A stretch of 64,000 bases of DNA from an uncultured Desulfobulbus sp. (GTDB lineage Bacteria; Desulfobacterota; Desulfobulbia; Desulfobulbales; Desulfobulbaceae), in the NCBI RefSeq assembly GCF_963664075.1, contig NZ_OY760916.1:124001-188000 (forward strand). The letters are read 5' to 3'. Shown here in pieces: positions 20,209 to 29,640 of the stretch (the first letter of the stretch is position 1; the number at the start of each line of letters is the position of its first letter). The notes beneath the pieces are model-generated. The model made no database searches, had not been told where the DNA came from, and saw only the letters and a program-made list of their open reading frames with translations. The position numbers and the translations under genes are program-made.

Positions 20209-20790
20209 CTAGAGATATGGCAGATACCTCCCAGTCCTTTCTTTATATGCAGCATACTCCTTTCCGTGAACGGACAGCAGATAAGCCTCCTCTCTCAGCA
20301 CTAACCGGTGGAACAGAGCCATGGTGCTCCCAATGAGAACACACAGCACCACACTTGGCCGCACCAGAAAAAGTCCAAAATACATGATGAAGTGGGAAAG
20401 GAAGTACGGGTTGCGAATATACCGATAAATTCCGCTTCGAATGAGGCTCGTTTGCTGATCTTCATGTACTCCCACCCGCCAGGATGCCCCCATCTGTCCT
20501 GAAATGATCCAGCCCAGAAGAATGCTCAAGGCAAAGACCAATATTCCACTTGCTGAAACAACAGGTGCACGCAATGAAACTATTGGCATCAAAAGATGGT
20601 AGAAATGCGCTGAAGAGGTGGAGAGAAGCGTCGTCACAATGCAGGCGGTCGTGGCAAGGATAGATACTCTCAAAAGGGGATCAGAGCCCCTGATCTTCTG
20701 CTTGGTTCTGGATTGGACGAGGAAATTTCTAGCCAGGAAGGTACCCAAAAAGCAAAGGGAGAGGAACAGGAGTAGTGTTCTTTCCGGCAT
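20209..20790 (-). CDS. Isoprenylcysteine carboxyl methyltransferase-like membrane protein
   Basis: 193 residues with about five TM helices. The C-terminal half shows the ICMT/PEMT (NnrU-like) signature: SGIYRYIRNPYFLSHF, then REEAYLLSVHGKEYAAYKER and TGRYLP. In this fold these residues bind SAM, so methylation of a lipid or isoprenoid-type substrate is likely. Bacterial substrates are mostly unknown. A strong AAGGAGG site precedes the ATG. It opens a run of minus-strand accessory genes. Confidence 0.8.
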   Translation of the reverse strand: MPERTLLLFLSLCFLGTFLARNFLVQSRTKQKIRGSDPLLRVSILATTACIVTTLLSTSSAHFYHLLMPIVSLRAPVVSASGILVFALSILLGWIISGQMGASWRVGVHEDQQTSLIRSGIYRYIRNPYFLSHFIMYFGLFLVRPSVVLCVLIGSTMALFHRLVLREEAYLLSVHGKEYAAYKERTGRYLPYL

Positions 20791-20855
20791 GTGGTTGCCT
20801 CCTTAAGGATATACGTGGTTCAGTCGATACCCGGAGCCAGTGTGGAAGGGGGGCG

Positions 20856-21266
20856 CTATGACTCTGTTGGTAGCGTAGGGATCATGGGGGCTTTGTGCAG
20901 GTCTTCGTCCCAGTTTGCTTTACTGGCAACAAAAATATGGGCAGTCGGTGGTATGGTTACATCGCAATCAAGGCTCCCCGCCGGGACCACCAGCAGTTTG
21001 CCATCCATTTGGAGATTGGGCAGTGCCGAACCACAAATGGAACAAAAGGATTTGCTGTGTTGTGTCTCAGGTAAGGTGAATGTGGTGATCTTCTCCTTGC
21101 CTGAGAGCCAGTGTACTTGAGCGGAAGAGGAGAATAGATTGGCAGCATGGGCTGAGCCCGTATCTTTGCGACAACGGCTACAATGGCAAAGATAAAATCG
21201 TTCAAAATCGCCAACGATTTCAAAGGTAACGGCGCCGCAAAGGCAGGAACCGGGCTGTCTGTTCAT
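20856..21266 (-). CDS. GFA-family (CENP-V/glutathione-dependent formaldehyde-activating-like) zinc protein, copy A
   Basis: 136 residues. Cys pattern of the GFA fold: SCLCGAVTFEI, FYLCHCSRCRKDTGSAHA, and FCSICGSALP, which together bind two zinc ions. Family members include Gfa, said to condense formaldehyde with glutathione, but most are uncharacterised. A GAGGAG site precedes the ATG. A second gene at 22204 encodes a protein about 79% identical by my hand count, with more AT-rich codons. A detoxification role is inference. Confidence 0.88.
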   Translation of the reverse strand: MNRQPGSCLCGAVTFEIVGDFERFYLCHCSRCRKDTGSAHAANLFSSSAQVHWLSGKEKITTFTLPETQHSKSFCSICGSALPNLQMDGKLLVVPAGSLDCDVTIPPTAHIFVASKANWDEDLHKAPMIPTLPTES

Positions 21267-21362
21267 CGATAATACTCCTCAGAAAGATGCCTGATAGAAG
21301 TCTTACTCCTGATCGGGGATGCTGTCATTTTGAGATGTCCTGTTCAACCTCGCTCACGTAAC

Positions 21363-21629
21363 TCATATGCGTTTTTTTCGAGGGCGCTCTTTTTCTTTGC
21401 GGATCACAAAGTGGTAGATGTAGAGTTTCTCGAGCTTTTCCCGTGCCCAAGGGGTTTTGCGAAGGAACTTTAAACTGCTGTTAAAGGTTGGATTCACGGA
21501 AAATACTTTAATCCGTATTTTTTCAGCGAGATAGGGAAAACCATAGTATTCCACTAAATCTTCGAGCATGTTTTTCAGTGTGACCCCATGCAATGGGTCT
21601 TTATCGATGGTGCCTTTCTTTTCTGTCAT
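21363..21629 (-). CDS. VF530 (DUF2132) family small DNA-binding-like protein
   Basis: 88 residues. The sequence DPLHGVTLKNMLEDLVEYYGFPYL followed by INPTFNSSLKFLRKTPWAREKLEKLY-type residues is the signature of the VF530/DUF2132 family, whose NMR structure is a SAP/HeH-like helical fold thought to bind DNA. The Lys/Arg-rich tail (RKEKERPRKKR) agrees. Function unknown. It lies between the two GFA paralogues on the same strand. Confidence 0.85.
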   Translation of the reverse strand: MTEKKGTIDKDPLHGVTLKNMLEDLVEYYGFPYLAEKIRIKVFSVNPTFNSSLKFLRKTPWAREKLEKLYIYHFVIRKEKERPRKKRI

Positions 21630-21740
21630 TTGCTCATGTTGGTAAAGCTATGAGAGCGTCCCTCAATACTGATGATACACACGAAATATTTGAATTGTAT
21701 GAGATACCCTTAAATTTGGGGGCTGAGTACAACTTTCGTT

Positions 21741-22088
21741 GTAGAAGGTGAAATTCGCAAAAATTTGAGTCTGGGTGGAGGGGAGAGTGTTGCTGGTGTT
21801 TGTCTTAGGTCTCCTTGCCGGAGGGGCACCCTTTTCTTTGCTTGCCCAAAGAAAAGGGCAAAAAAGAAAGGGCTGCCGCACCGCTGAGAAAACCCCGGTC
21901 GGTAGGGCTTGCAACCGGCGGGATTACAAACTCGCTGCGCTCAAACAGTGTACTCCCTTTTTCCGGTTCCAAGCCCTACCGCCCGGCTCCGCGCAGATGG
22001 CAAATTTTATCCCAGAATACGCTGGTACTCTTTATGATCTTTTCTGCTGGGCGCTCACCTGAAGCAAGATTAAGGTGTAGAAGGTGAA
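21741..22088. repeat. Hairpin-rich intergenic element bounded by 12-bp direct repeats
   Basis: GTAGAAGGTGAA occurs at 21741-21752 and at 22077-22088. Between them are a perfect 12-bp stem (CCCTTTTCTTTG at 21829-21840 with its complement at 21847-21858, 6-base loop) and a 19-bp inverted repeat with one mismatch (21900-21918 with 21963-21981). No credible gene. It looks like a non-coding dispersed element, and the direct repeats could be a target duplication. Confidence 0.5.
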
Positions 22089-22203
22089 GAACTGATACAG
22101 AATAGCGGGTTATTTCTCATTAAAGTGGCAATCTCCGAGGTATGTATATCAGGAGATATGTGGACTCAGGTCTCAGCATAAAATATGGTCTGAAACCAAT
22201 TTC

Positions 22204-22608
22204 CTATAATGGCAAAGTCTCTATCATATTGAATTTATGTAGATCTTTATCCCAATTTGCTTTGCTGGCAATAAAAATGTGAGCTGTTGGAGTGATGGTG
22301 AGATCACAATCAAGGCTTCCAGCAGGGACCACTAAAAGTTTACCTTCCATTTGAATATTTGGAAGTGCTGATCCACAAATTGAGCAAAAGGATTTGTTGT
22401 GTTGTGTTGAAGGCAAAGTAAAATTTGTGACTTTATCCTCTCCTGATATCCATTTTAACTTGGCCGAAGAAGAAAAAAGATTGGCGCCATGAGCCGAACC
22501 CGTATCTTTGCGGCACCGGCTACAATGACAAAGATAGAAATTATCAAAATCGCCTTCTATTTCGAAAGTAACTTCGCCACAAAGGCATGACCCTGGCTTA
22601 ATACACAT
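22204..22608 (-). CDS. GFA-family zinc protein, copy B
   Basis: 134 residues, about 79% identical to the protein at 20856-21266, with all the zinc cysteines kept (SCLCGEVTFEI, CHCSRCRKDTGSAHG, FCSICGSALP). Its codons are more AT-rich than those of copy A, so it is probably not a recent tandem duplicate but a separately acquired or long-diverged copy. A hairpin-rich element and the VF530 gene lie between the two. Confidence 0.87.
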   Translation of the reverse strand: MCIKPGSCLCGEVTFEIEGDFDNFYLCHCSRCRKDTGSAHGANLFSSSAKLKWISGEDKVTNFTLPSTQHNKSFCSICGSALPNIQMEGKLLVVPAGSLDCDLTITPTAHIFIASKANWDKDLHKFNMIETLPL

Positions 22609-22709
22609 AGTTATCCTAACTCCTCATGATTGTGCCTTATACAACGTTGGTACATAACGTGATGATCACCGTTTTATTTCACTCTGCGAGCCAGATACAA
22701 ACCAACATG

Positions 22710-25700
22710 TCAGCTTTCCAGGACTTCTCGCAATTTCATTCCCAAGTCTTTCTTTGAAAAGGGTTTTTGAATGAAGTGTACGTTATCGTCCAACACGCCG
22801 TGGTGGGCGATAACGTTCGCGGTATAGCCGGACATAAACAGACGTTTGATATCCGGGTAATGGGAGAGAAGGTTTTCGGCTAACACCCTGCCATTCATTT
22901 CTGGCATCACAACGTCAGTCATCAACAGGTCGATCCTTCCCCGATATTCATTAGCCAGGCGGATAGCCTCGCTAGGAGTGGCGGCTGCTAACACTCTAAA
23001 TCCAATTCTTTCCAGCATAGTGGTGGTCATTTCCAAAATAGCTGACTCATCTTCCACGAGGAGAATGGTTTCGTTTCCGTGCTCGGCAAGGTTGTCAATG
23101 GGTTTTTCTGACACTTCGGCTGATTTTGTACCAGATACCGGTAAATAAATCTTAAATGTCGTTCCCTGACCCAGTTCACTATAAACGTAAATGAAACCGT
23201 TATTCTGTTTTATCATGCCATAAATCGATGCCAGTCCCAGACCGGTACCTTGACCTTCTTCCTTGGTAGTAAAAAAAGGTTCAAAGATATGATTCATGGT
23301 TTTCTTATCCATACCACACCCATTATCGCTAACCTCGAGCAATACGTAGTCTCCAGGTTTCGCCTCCGGATGATCTTGACAATAATCTTCATCAAAACTT
23401 TTTTCACTTGTTTCTAAAGTGATCTTGCCCACTCCGTCAATTGCGTCCCGAGCGTTGACACAAAGATTGGCGAGGAGTTGGTCGATTTGGCAGGGGTCGA
23501 TCTTAATCGATTGGACGTTTCTGCCAGGATGCCAGAGCAGGTCGACATCCTCACCAATTAGCCGACGGAGCATACTAAGCATTCCCTCTATTATATCGTT
23601 TATATCTATGACCTTGGGAGCAATGGTCTGCTTGCGAGCAAAGGCCAGCAGCTGTCGAGTTAGATCTGCCGAACGCTTACCGGCTTGTTGAATGCTATTC
23701 ACGTTGGCATAAAGTGGCGACGCAGGGTCTATTTTCTCAAGGGCCAACTCGGCATAACCGATAATTACACTCAGCATATTATTAAAGTCATGAGCTATGC
23801 CGCCGGCCAGACGACCAACCGATTCCATTTTCTGAGACTGATTAAGCTGGTCTTGAAGTTTTTCTCGTTCAGCTTGGGATTTTTTAATTTCAGTGATATC
23901 AGAAGTAATCGTGGCAAAAAGATTCTTTCGAGGCGAAACTACAGAGACAAGAAAATGTTTATCCATGGGAGCATAATAAGTCACAAATTCATCCGATTCA
24001 CCAGATAGAGCAACTCCGGCATATAGATCAATATATGGCGCTGAATCGGTTTTATATACTTCTGTGGCTGTTTTGCCGATCGCTGTTTCCTTTTTAATTT
24101 TGGTTATCTGGCAAAAGGCCTGATTACAGTCCAGAATCCGGTAATTACATGGCATTCCTTTGTCATCAAAAACAAGTTCGTGTACAACCACCATCTCTGT
24201 CATGGCTGAAAATAGCGAATGAAGTTTTTCTTCGCTCTCTCGCAAGGCTTCTTCTGCCTGCTTTTTCTCAGTGATATCCTGAAAAGAACCCTGCACTTTA
24301 ATAATTTGTTCTTTTTCGTTCTTCACTGCCCTACCAGTTGCTCTTACCCAGACATGTTTTCCTTCTTGTGTGATGATCTCCATTTCTTCATCGTAGGAAT
24401 TGCCTTCTTTTGCACAGGAATTGAAACACTGTGTAATCTTTTTCCGCCATTTTGGGGCATAGAATTGAATGGCTTCCTGCACAGATGGTGAATAACCAAA
24501 AGGCATATCATGAATTTCTGCAACAGCATCCGACCAAGTACAGATATTCTTTTCCAAATCGACACTCCAACCTCCAAATTTGGCGGTTTCGCTGGCAATT
24601 TGAAGCAGTGCATAATTTGATTTCAGGGCTTCTTCCGCACGCCTGCGTTCTGTTATATCGCGGGCATAACCGGCCGAACCAATAACAATATCTTGGTTGT
24701 CAGATATAGGCGTTTTGAATGTTTCAAACCATCTTCTTTGACCTTTATCAAAAATAACTTCTTCTTTGTTAAGTGTTGTTTTGGATCTTAAAATTTCTGC
24801 ATCATCTGCAATATATTTTTTAGCCAGATCTTTTGGCCAAATATCCAAATCGGTTTTGCCAACCAAAAGCTGGGAATCATTCAAACCACAGGAATTCGCA
24901 AACTTAGAATTTACTGTCAAGAACCTTCCTTCAGTGTCTTTCAGCCATATTAAACCAGGTAAATTTTCTATCATTGCAGAAAGATATGATTCGCGTAGGC
25001 GCAACAAGTCCTCAGTTTTTTTTTGTTTGGTGATGTCTCGTACACTAGCGATTACTCCGTTAATTGCGGGTTCATTCAGAAAACTCTGAGCAATTGCTTC
25101 CGAATATACCCACCCGTCGGTTTTATGAATATGTCGATACTGTACAGTAATTACGTTTTTGGGGTTTGTTAAAACCTCATCCCACGCTGCCATAACATTG
25201 GCTATATCATCCGGGTGTATGATGGAGTCCAGCGCCCTCCCTTCAAGTTCACTGACCGAAAACCCTGTAATCCTCTCCGAGGCGGGGCTGACGTACTTTT
25301 GACTGCCATCTGCGTTGAAGATTACCAAACTGTCTGAAGAGTTTTTAACGAGAAATCGAAACTTTTCTTCACTTTCTCGTAATTTGTTTGTTGATTGATT
25401 TATTTTATCCTGCAGTCGAACAATGAGAAAAAATAGGAGGCAGGAAGTAAATACAATAAAAAATACTCCTTTTAGAATACTTATAATTGTTATAATTTTT
25501 TCATTATGAACCATCCAGCCTACTATCGTATCTGAAAAATAAATCCAAGAAAATCCAAAAAAAATATATATGGAGACAATTTTTGCAGCTTCGCGGTACC
25601 TAAAAAAATTCTTTGAAAACCCCATGCTATTATACCCATCTCCATAGAAAATTATATTTTTCGACTTCAATTTAATTGTTCCATCAATGTAGCATGAAAG

Positions 25701-25754
25701 TCGAAGGATGCCCTCTGTTCTTTTTGACAGAATTGAAACATGTCTCAAATGCAC
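22710..25754 (-). CDS. Multi-PAS hybrid sensor histidine kinase with receiver domain
   Basis: 1014 residues. Two TM helices (about 58-80 and 88-113), then four PAS domains (starting near 128, 255, 385 and 510; several end in the DITE/DITK motifs of PAC segments), HisKA with GGIAHDFNNMLSVIIGYAE (phosphoacceptor His), HATPase (NLCVNARDAIDG, DNGCGMD, GTGLGLASIYG), and a C-terminal receiver (ILLVEDESA, MTDVVMPEMNG with the Asp acceptor). A hybrid kinase of this kind needs a phosphotransfer or regulator partner, not seen nearby. An alternative start at 25625 would drop 43 residues. AT-rich relative to the flanking operons. Confidence 0.9.
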   Translation of the reverse strand: MHLRHVSILSKRTEGILRLSCYIDGTIKLKSKNIIFYGDGYNSMGFSKNFFRYREAAKIVSIYIFFGFSWIYFSDTIVGWMVHNEKIITIISILKGVFFIVFTSCLLFFLIVRLQDKINQSTNKLRESEEKFRFLVKNSSDSLVIFNADGSQKYVSPASERITGFSVSELEGRALDSIIHPDDIANVMAAWDEVLTNPKNVITVQYRHIHKTDGWVYSEAIAQSFLNEPAINGVIASVRDITKQKKTEDLLRLRESYLSAMIENLPGLIWLKDTEGRFLTVNSKFANSCGLNDSQLLVGKTDLDIWPKDLAKKYIADDAEILRSKTTLNKEEVIFDKGQRRWFETFKTPISDNQDIVIGSAGYARDITERRRAEEALKSNYALLQIASETAKFGGWSVDLEKNICTWSDAVAEIHDMPFGYSPSVQEAIQFYAPKWRKKITQCFNSCAKEGNSYDEEMEIITQEGKHVWVRATGRAVKNEKEQIIKVQGSFQDITEKKQAEEALRESEEKLHSLFSAMTEMVVVHELVFDDKGMPCNYRILDCNQAFCQITKIKKETAIGKTATEVYKTDSAPYIDLYAGVALSGESDEFVTYYAPMDKHFLVSVVSPRKNLFATITSDITEIKKSQAEREKLQDQLNQSQKMESVGRLAGGIAHDFNNMLSVIIGYAELALEKIDPASPLYANVNSIQQAGKRSADLTRQLLAFARKQTIAPKVIDINDIIEGMLSMLRRLIGEDVDLLWHPGRNVQSIKIDPCQIDQLLANLCVNARDAIDGVGKITLETSEKSFDEDYCQDHPEAKPGDYVLLEVSDNGCGMDKKTMNHIFEPFFTTKEEGQGTGLGLASIYGMIKQNNGFIYVYSELGQGTTFKIYLPVSGTKSAEVSEKPIDNLAEHGNETILLVEDESAILEMTTTMLERIGFRVLAAATPSEAIRLANEYRGRIDLLMTDVVMPEMNGRVLAENLLSHYPDIKRLFMSGYTANVIAHHGVLDDNVHFIQKPFSKKDLGMKLREVLES

Positions 25755-26346
25755 ACTGAAGCTGTTATTGGTATAAGCAAAATACTTTGATTAATATTAT
25801 TTACGAGAGGATTGGAATACCTATTCCCTTAGAATTGTTCAGCAATGTAGCCACCATAATAATAAATTACTAAAGAACACATCAGAATTGATCCACTAAA
25901 ATCGGAATTGCGAGTTAGCCTAAAAATCAGGACTTGAATAACTGAGCAATGAGCATGGTATTGGCAAGTCGAAGGTTATAAATATGATATCGCACCCCAA
26001 CTTGAAATACTCCCTGATGCTGTTTCATGGAGGAATATTGACCGATGAAAAGATAACCGGCCTGAGGATTACACTACCCTTGAAACGCTGCGCTTCATTC
26101 CGATCCGGTTGTTTGAATGTTTGAAATATTGGGCTCCGTCCCCGTTTTGCGCGTTTTGGCCCGTTTTGTCGCCGTTTTTTCGATTTTGGCAGGGCTGCGG
26201 GTTACGATCGACAGGAGAAATATGGACTCAGCATAAATCCTAGCCTGGCTCCAATTCTACGCTTCGTTGCGAGAATATATTGAGCGAACGAGGCTTTCAA
26301 GTTGTCCTGAAGCGTGAGGAAGGCCACCTTTAAAAAGCGGCTTTCC
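25755..26346. other. AT-rich intergenic region, no gene seen
   Basis: 592 bases between the hybrid kinase and the RES gene. The longest reading frames are short and match nothing I know. It has a run of imperfect CCGTTTTG repeats at 26142-26187 with 9-11 base spacing, and at 26212-26235 the motif caggagaaatatggactcag, related to stretches at 22150 and 27599. Possibly decayed DNA. Confidence 0.4.
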
Positions 26347-27504
26347 TCATTCCAAGTGATTCACTTTTGTTAACTCTCTAAGCTTAAATTCCATTTGGTG
26401 AAATTTTGTCGATGAATACTTTCGAATTATCTCAGATTCTAAATTATCAGTTTTTTGTAAAACTTTTACGTATCGTTCACCTTCTCTTAAATCTGCGCTT
26501 ATATGATTAACAGCATCAAGTAGCTGCCAGGAAACAGGATTCGACCATTCAAACATTTGATTAAGCTCTGAACAAAATTTCGATTTGATTCCTTTACGAA
26601 TTTTAGGTGGAAAAACGAAATTAATTCCAATGTCATTATTTTTTAATTGTTCAGTTTTTGTTGACAAATATGTAATTCCACAGAGTTTATCGCTAGTACT
26701 CCCAATCCATTGTGTTATCAAATTCGGTATAATGTATTCAACAATAAAATTTGAACCAGGATATTGAGCGGAAAAACTGCAAGAAAGAACTATCGGCCAA
26801 AAAATCAGATAGGCTTTTGAATATTCGAGTAAAGCTCTCGATGGATCAATAAAAAAATCTAAGTTAATGAGCTGTAGAGATTCGAGTGAAAATGCAAAGT
26901 CTATCACATTAAATTCTTTACTATATTCATTTGAATTGAATCGAGAAATGAATAATTCTGACAGATTTGGTTTCCCCATTTCTTGCCAGCAGACATAAAG
27001 CGACGACCCAAGATACAGACATGGCAAACCAGCTATTGAATATCTTTGCGGTTTTATGAGATGACGTTTGTTGAAAGGAACGTGGAATATTTCATCTCGA
27101 CTATTTAAATGAGTCTCACTTTTCCTGACACGGTAAAGAGATTTGCGGCTATTATTACCATTATTATAGATAAAAAGATTTCTCGTTAGGATTGGTAAGT
27201 TTTCTTTTAAAACATCTAACTTCATTAATTTTTCGATTTGATCGTACGCCTTACCGGCGCTACCAGACAAATACAGATCGACACTCTTTAATAAAATTTG
27301 TCGAATCTTATTAATATCTTTTACCTTGCTTTTGAGCCAAAGAGGCAATGGATCATTGCTTTTTAATTCCGTGATTCTTTTTTTATATAGGTCTATATAC
27401 TCATTAAGCTTTTCACGATAGCTAGTGCTTTCATCTGCGGAAAAAGGCAGCTTGAGTGCATTATCTTGCAAAAGATGTTCAAGAATTTCCTGGAGCTCAT
27501 TCAT
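26347..27504 (-). CDS. RES-domain protein, putative NAD-consuming effector
   Basis: 385 residues. Residues 1-~115 are helical and charged, with no recognised family. From about 120 the sequence resembles the RES fold: LYRVR (123-127), the RYSIAGLPCLYLGSSLYVCWQE block (154-175) with the conserved Arg, Tyr and Glu, and a later Ser-containing strand. RES toxins (for example MbcT) degrade NAD+ and are usually 150-230 residues with an Xre-type antitoxin. Here the protein is longer and no antitoxin is adjacent. The next gene upstream on the same strand is a STAND ATPase, so it may be that protein's effector (inference). Confidence 0.6.
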   Translation of the reverse strand: MNELQEILEHLLQDNALKLPFSADESTSYREKLNEYIDLYKKRITELKSNDPLPLWLKSKVKDINKIRQILLKSVDLYLSGSAGKAYDQIEKLMKLDVLKENLPILTRNLFIYNNGNNSRKSLYRVRKSETHLNSRDEIFHVPFNKRHLIKPQRYSIAGLPCLYLGSSLYVCWQEMGKPNLSELFISRFNSNEYSKEFNVIDFAFSLESLQLINLDFFIDPSRALLEYSKAYLIFWPIVLSCSFSAQYPGSNFIVEYIIPNLITQWIGSTSDKLCGITYLSTKTEQLKNNDIGINFVFPPKIRKGIKSKFCSELNQMFEWSNPVSWQLLDAVNHISADLREGERYVKVLQKTDNLESEIIRKYSSTKFHQMEFKLRELTKVNHLE

Positions 27505-27768
27505 TACTAACCGTTAATGTCTTAATAAGAATTATTCCTCAAAAATCAAACTGACCACTTGTGACGTCAACTATCTCCTGAGAGCCGTTTTCAATAAACA
27601 GGAGTTATATGAACTCAGCGAACACAGTGGTACCCCCTGCTTGTTACCTGGATAAAGAAACCGCAAAAACTGTACCAAGAATTTCTTTATCCAAAATGAA
27701 GTTGATTTTCATACATTATAAAATATCGAGTTCTTATTTATATAGCTGTAAAAACAATCTTATTTTCT

Positions 27769-29640
27769 CTACTCTCCATAATCCTTTAATATTTCTTTAA
27801 ACCAATCAGCTATCGCCTCTCCATCAGATAAAGGATGATTCTGATACAGCCTTTCTGAAGCGGAATACCCTTTTTCTGCGTAACATATAATTAAATCACG
27901 ATTATTTCTGTTAATGTAAAGCAAGACTAATTTATGGAAAGAGATAGATATATCTCGGAGCCTTTCAGCGGTTTCGCCAAATTCGTTGAGGATCCGTTGG
28001 CGGGTTTTGAGGCTGTCCTCGAATAAAGCCTGGGCTTGATCTACCTGGTCCTGCATTAACAGGATGTCGCCTACTTTATTTTGAGAAACAGATATATCTC
28101 GGAGCCTTTCAGCGGTTTCGCCAAATTCGTTGAGGATCCGTTGGCTGGTTTTGAGGCTGTCCTCGAATAAAGCCTGGGCTTGATCTACCTGGTCCTGCTT
28201 TAACAGGATGTCGCCTACTCTGTATTGTGAGACATATATATCTCGGAGCCTTTCAGCGGTTTCGCCAAATTCGTTGAGGATCCGTTGGCTGGTTTTGAGG
28301 CTGTCCTCGAATAAAGCCTGGGCTTGATCTACCTGGTCCTGCTTTAACAGGATGTCGCCTACTCTGTATTGTGAGACATATATATCTCGGAGCCTTTCAG
28401 CGGTTTCGCCAAATTCGTTGAGGATCCGTTGGCGGGTTTTGAGGCTGTCCTCGAATAAAGCCTGGGCTTGATCTACCTGGTCCTGCATTAACAGGATGTC
28501 GCCTACTTTATCTTGCGAGATAGATATATCTCGGAGCCTTTCAGCGGTTTCGCCAAATTCGTTGAGGATCCGTTGGCGGGTTTTGAGGCTGTCCTCGAAT
28601 AAAGGCTGGGCTTGATCTACCTGGTCCTGCTTTAACAGGATGTCGCCTACTTTATCTTGCGAGATAGATATATCTCGGAGCCTTTCAGCGGTTTCGCCAA
28701 ATTCGTTGAGGATCCGTTGGCGGGTTTTGAGGCTGTCCTCGAATAAAGCCTGGGCTTGATCTACCTGGTCCTGCATTAACAGGATGTCGCCTACTTTATT
28801 TTGAGAAACAGATATATCTCGGAGCCTTTCAGCGGTTTCGCCAAATTCGTTGAGGATCCGTTGGCGGGTTTTGAGGCTGTCCTCGAATAAAGCCTGGGCT
28901 TGATCTACCTGGTCCTGCATTAACAGGATGTCGCCTACTTTATTTTGAGAAACAGATATATCTCGGAGCCTTTCAGCGGTTTCGCCAAATTCGTTGAGGA
29001 TCCGTTGGCTGGTTTTGAGGCTGTCCTCGAATAAAGCCTGGGCTTGATCTACCTGGTCCTGCTTTAACAGGATGTCGCCTACTTTATCTTGCGAGATAGA
29101 TATATCTCGGAGCCTTTCAGCGGTTTCGCCAAATTCGTTGAGGATCCGTTGGCGGGTTTTGAGGCTGTCCTCGAATAAAGCCTGGGCTTGATCTACCTGG
29201 TCCTGCATTAACAGGATGTCGCCTACTTTATTTTGAGAAACAGATATATCTCGGAGCCTTTCAGCGGTTTCGCCAAATTCGTTGAGGATCCGTTGGCTGG
29301 TTTTGAGGCTGTCCTCGAATAAAGCCTGGGCTTGATCTACCTGGTCCTGCTTTAACAGGATGTCGCCTACTTTATTTTGAGAAACAGATATATCTCGGAG
29401 CCTTTCAGCGGTTTCGCCAAATTCGTTGAGGATCCGTTGGCTGGTTTTGAGGCTGTCCTCGAATAAAGCCTGGGCTTGATCTACCTGGTCCTGCTTTAAC
29501 AGGATGTCGCCTACTTTATCTTGCGAGATAGATATATCTCGGAGCCTTTCAGCGGTTTCGCCAAATTCGTTGAGGATCCGTTGGCGGGTTTTGAGGCTGT
29601 CCTCGAATAAAGCCTGGGCTTGATCTACCTGGTCCTGCAT
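27769..29640 (-). CDS. C-terminal part of the TPR-repeat STAND ATPase, separated by a frameshift
   Basis: 623 residues made of twelve 48-residue TPR-like repeats (consensus segments DQVDQAQALFEDSLKT, RILNEFGETAERLRDI and VGDILL) and a unique C-terminal tail of about 55 residues ending in WFKEILKDYGE. It is in frame with the gene at 29655-32711 once one G is restored near 29727, so its own ATG is probably only an internal Met. Restored, the protein would be 1647 residues. It could be expressed only by frame correction, or be a dead half. Confidence 0.75.
   Translation of the reverse strand: MQDQVDQAQALFEDSLKTRQRILNEFGETAERLRDISISQDKVGDILLKQDQVDQAQALFEDSLKTSQRILNEFGETAERLRDISVSQNKVGDILLKQDQVDQAQALFEDSLKTSQRILNEFGETAERLRDISVSQNKVGDILLMQDQVDQAQALFEDSLKTRQRILNEFGETAERLRDISISQDKVGDILLKQDQVDQAQALFEDSLKTSQRILNEFGETAERLRDISVSQNKVGDILLMQDQVDQAQALFEDSLKTRQRILNEFGETAERLRDISVSQNKVGDILLMQDQVDQAQALFEDSLKTRQRILNEFGETAERLRDISISQDKVGDILLKQDQVDQAQPLFEDSLKTRQRILNEFGETAERLRDISISQDKVGDILLMQDQVDQAQALFEDSLKTRQRILNEFGETAERLRDIYVSQYRVGDILLKQDQVDQAQALFEDSLKTSQRILNEFGETAERLRDIYVSQYRVGDILLKQDQVDQAQALFEDSLKTSQRILNEFGETAERLRDISVSQNKVGDILLMQDQVDQAQALFEDSLKTRQRILNEFGETAERLRDISISFHKLVLLYINRNNRDLIICYAEKGYSASERLYQNHPLSDGEAIADWFKEILKDYGE

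Noticed and set aside
21775..22062. Open frame of about 95 codons on the + strand
   Set aside because: It runs through the perfect 12-bp hairpin and the 19-bp inverted repeat; the composition looks like a structured repeat, not a protein.
27609..27800. Short + strand frame between the STAND and RES genes
   Set aside because: AT-rich, no homology I recognise, and it runs into the end of the minus-strand gene.
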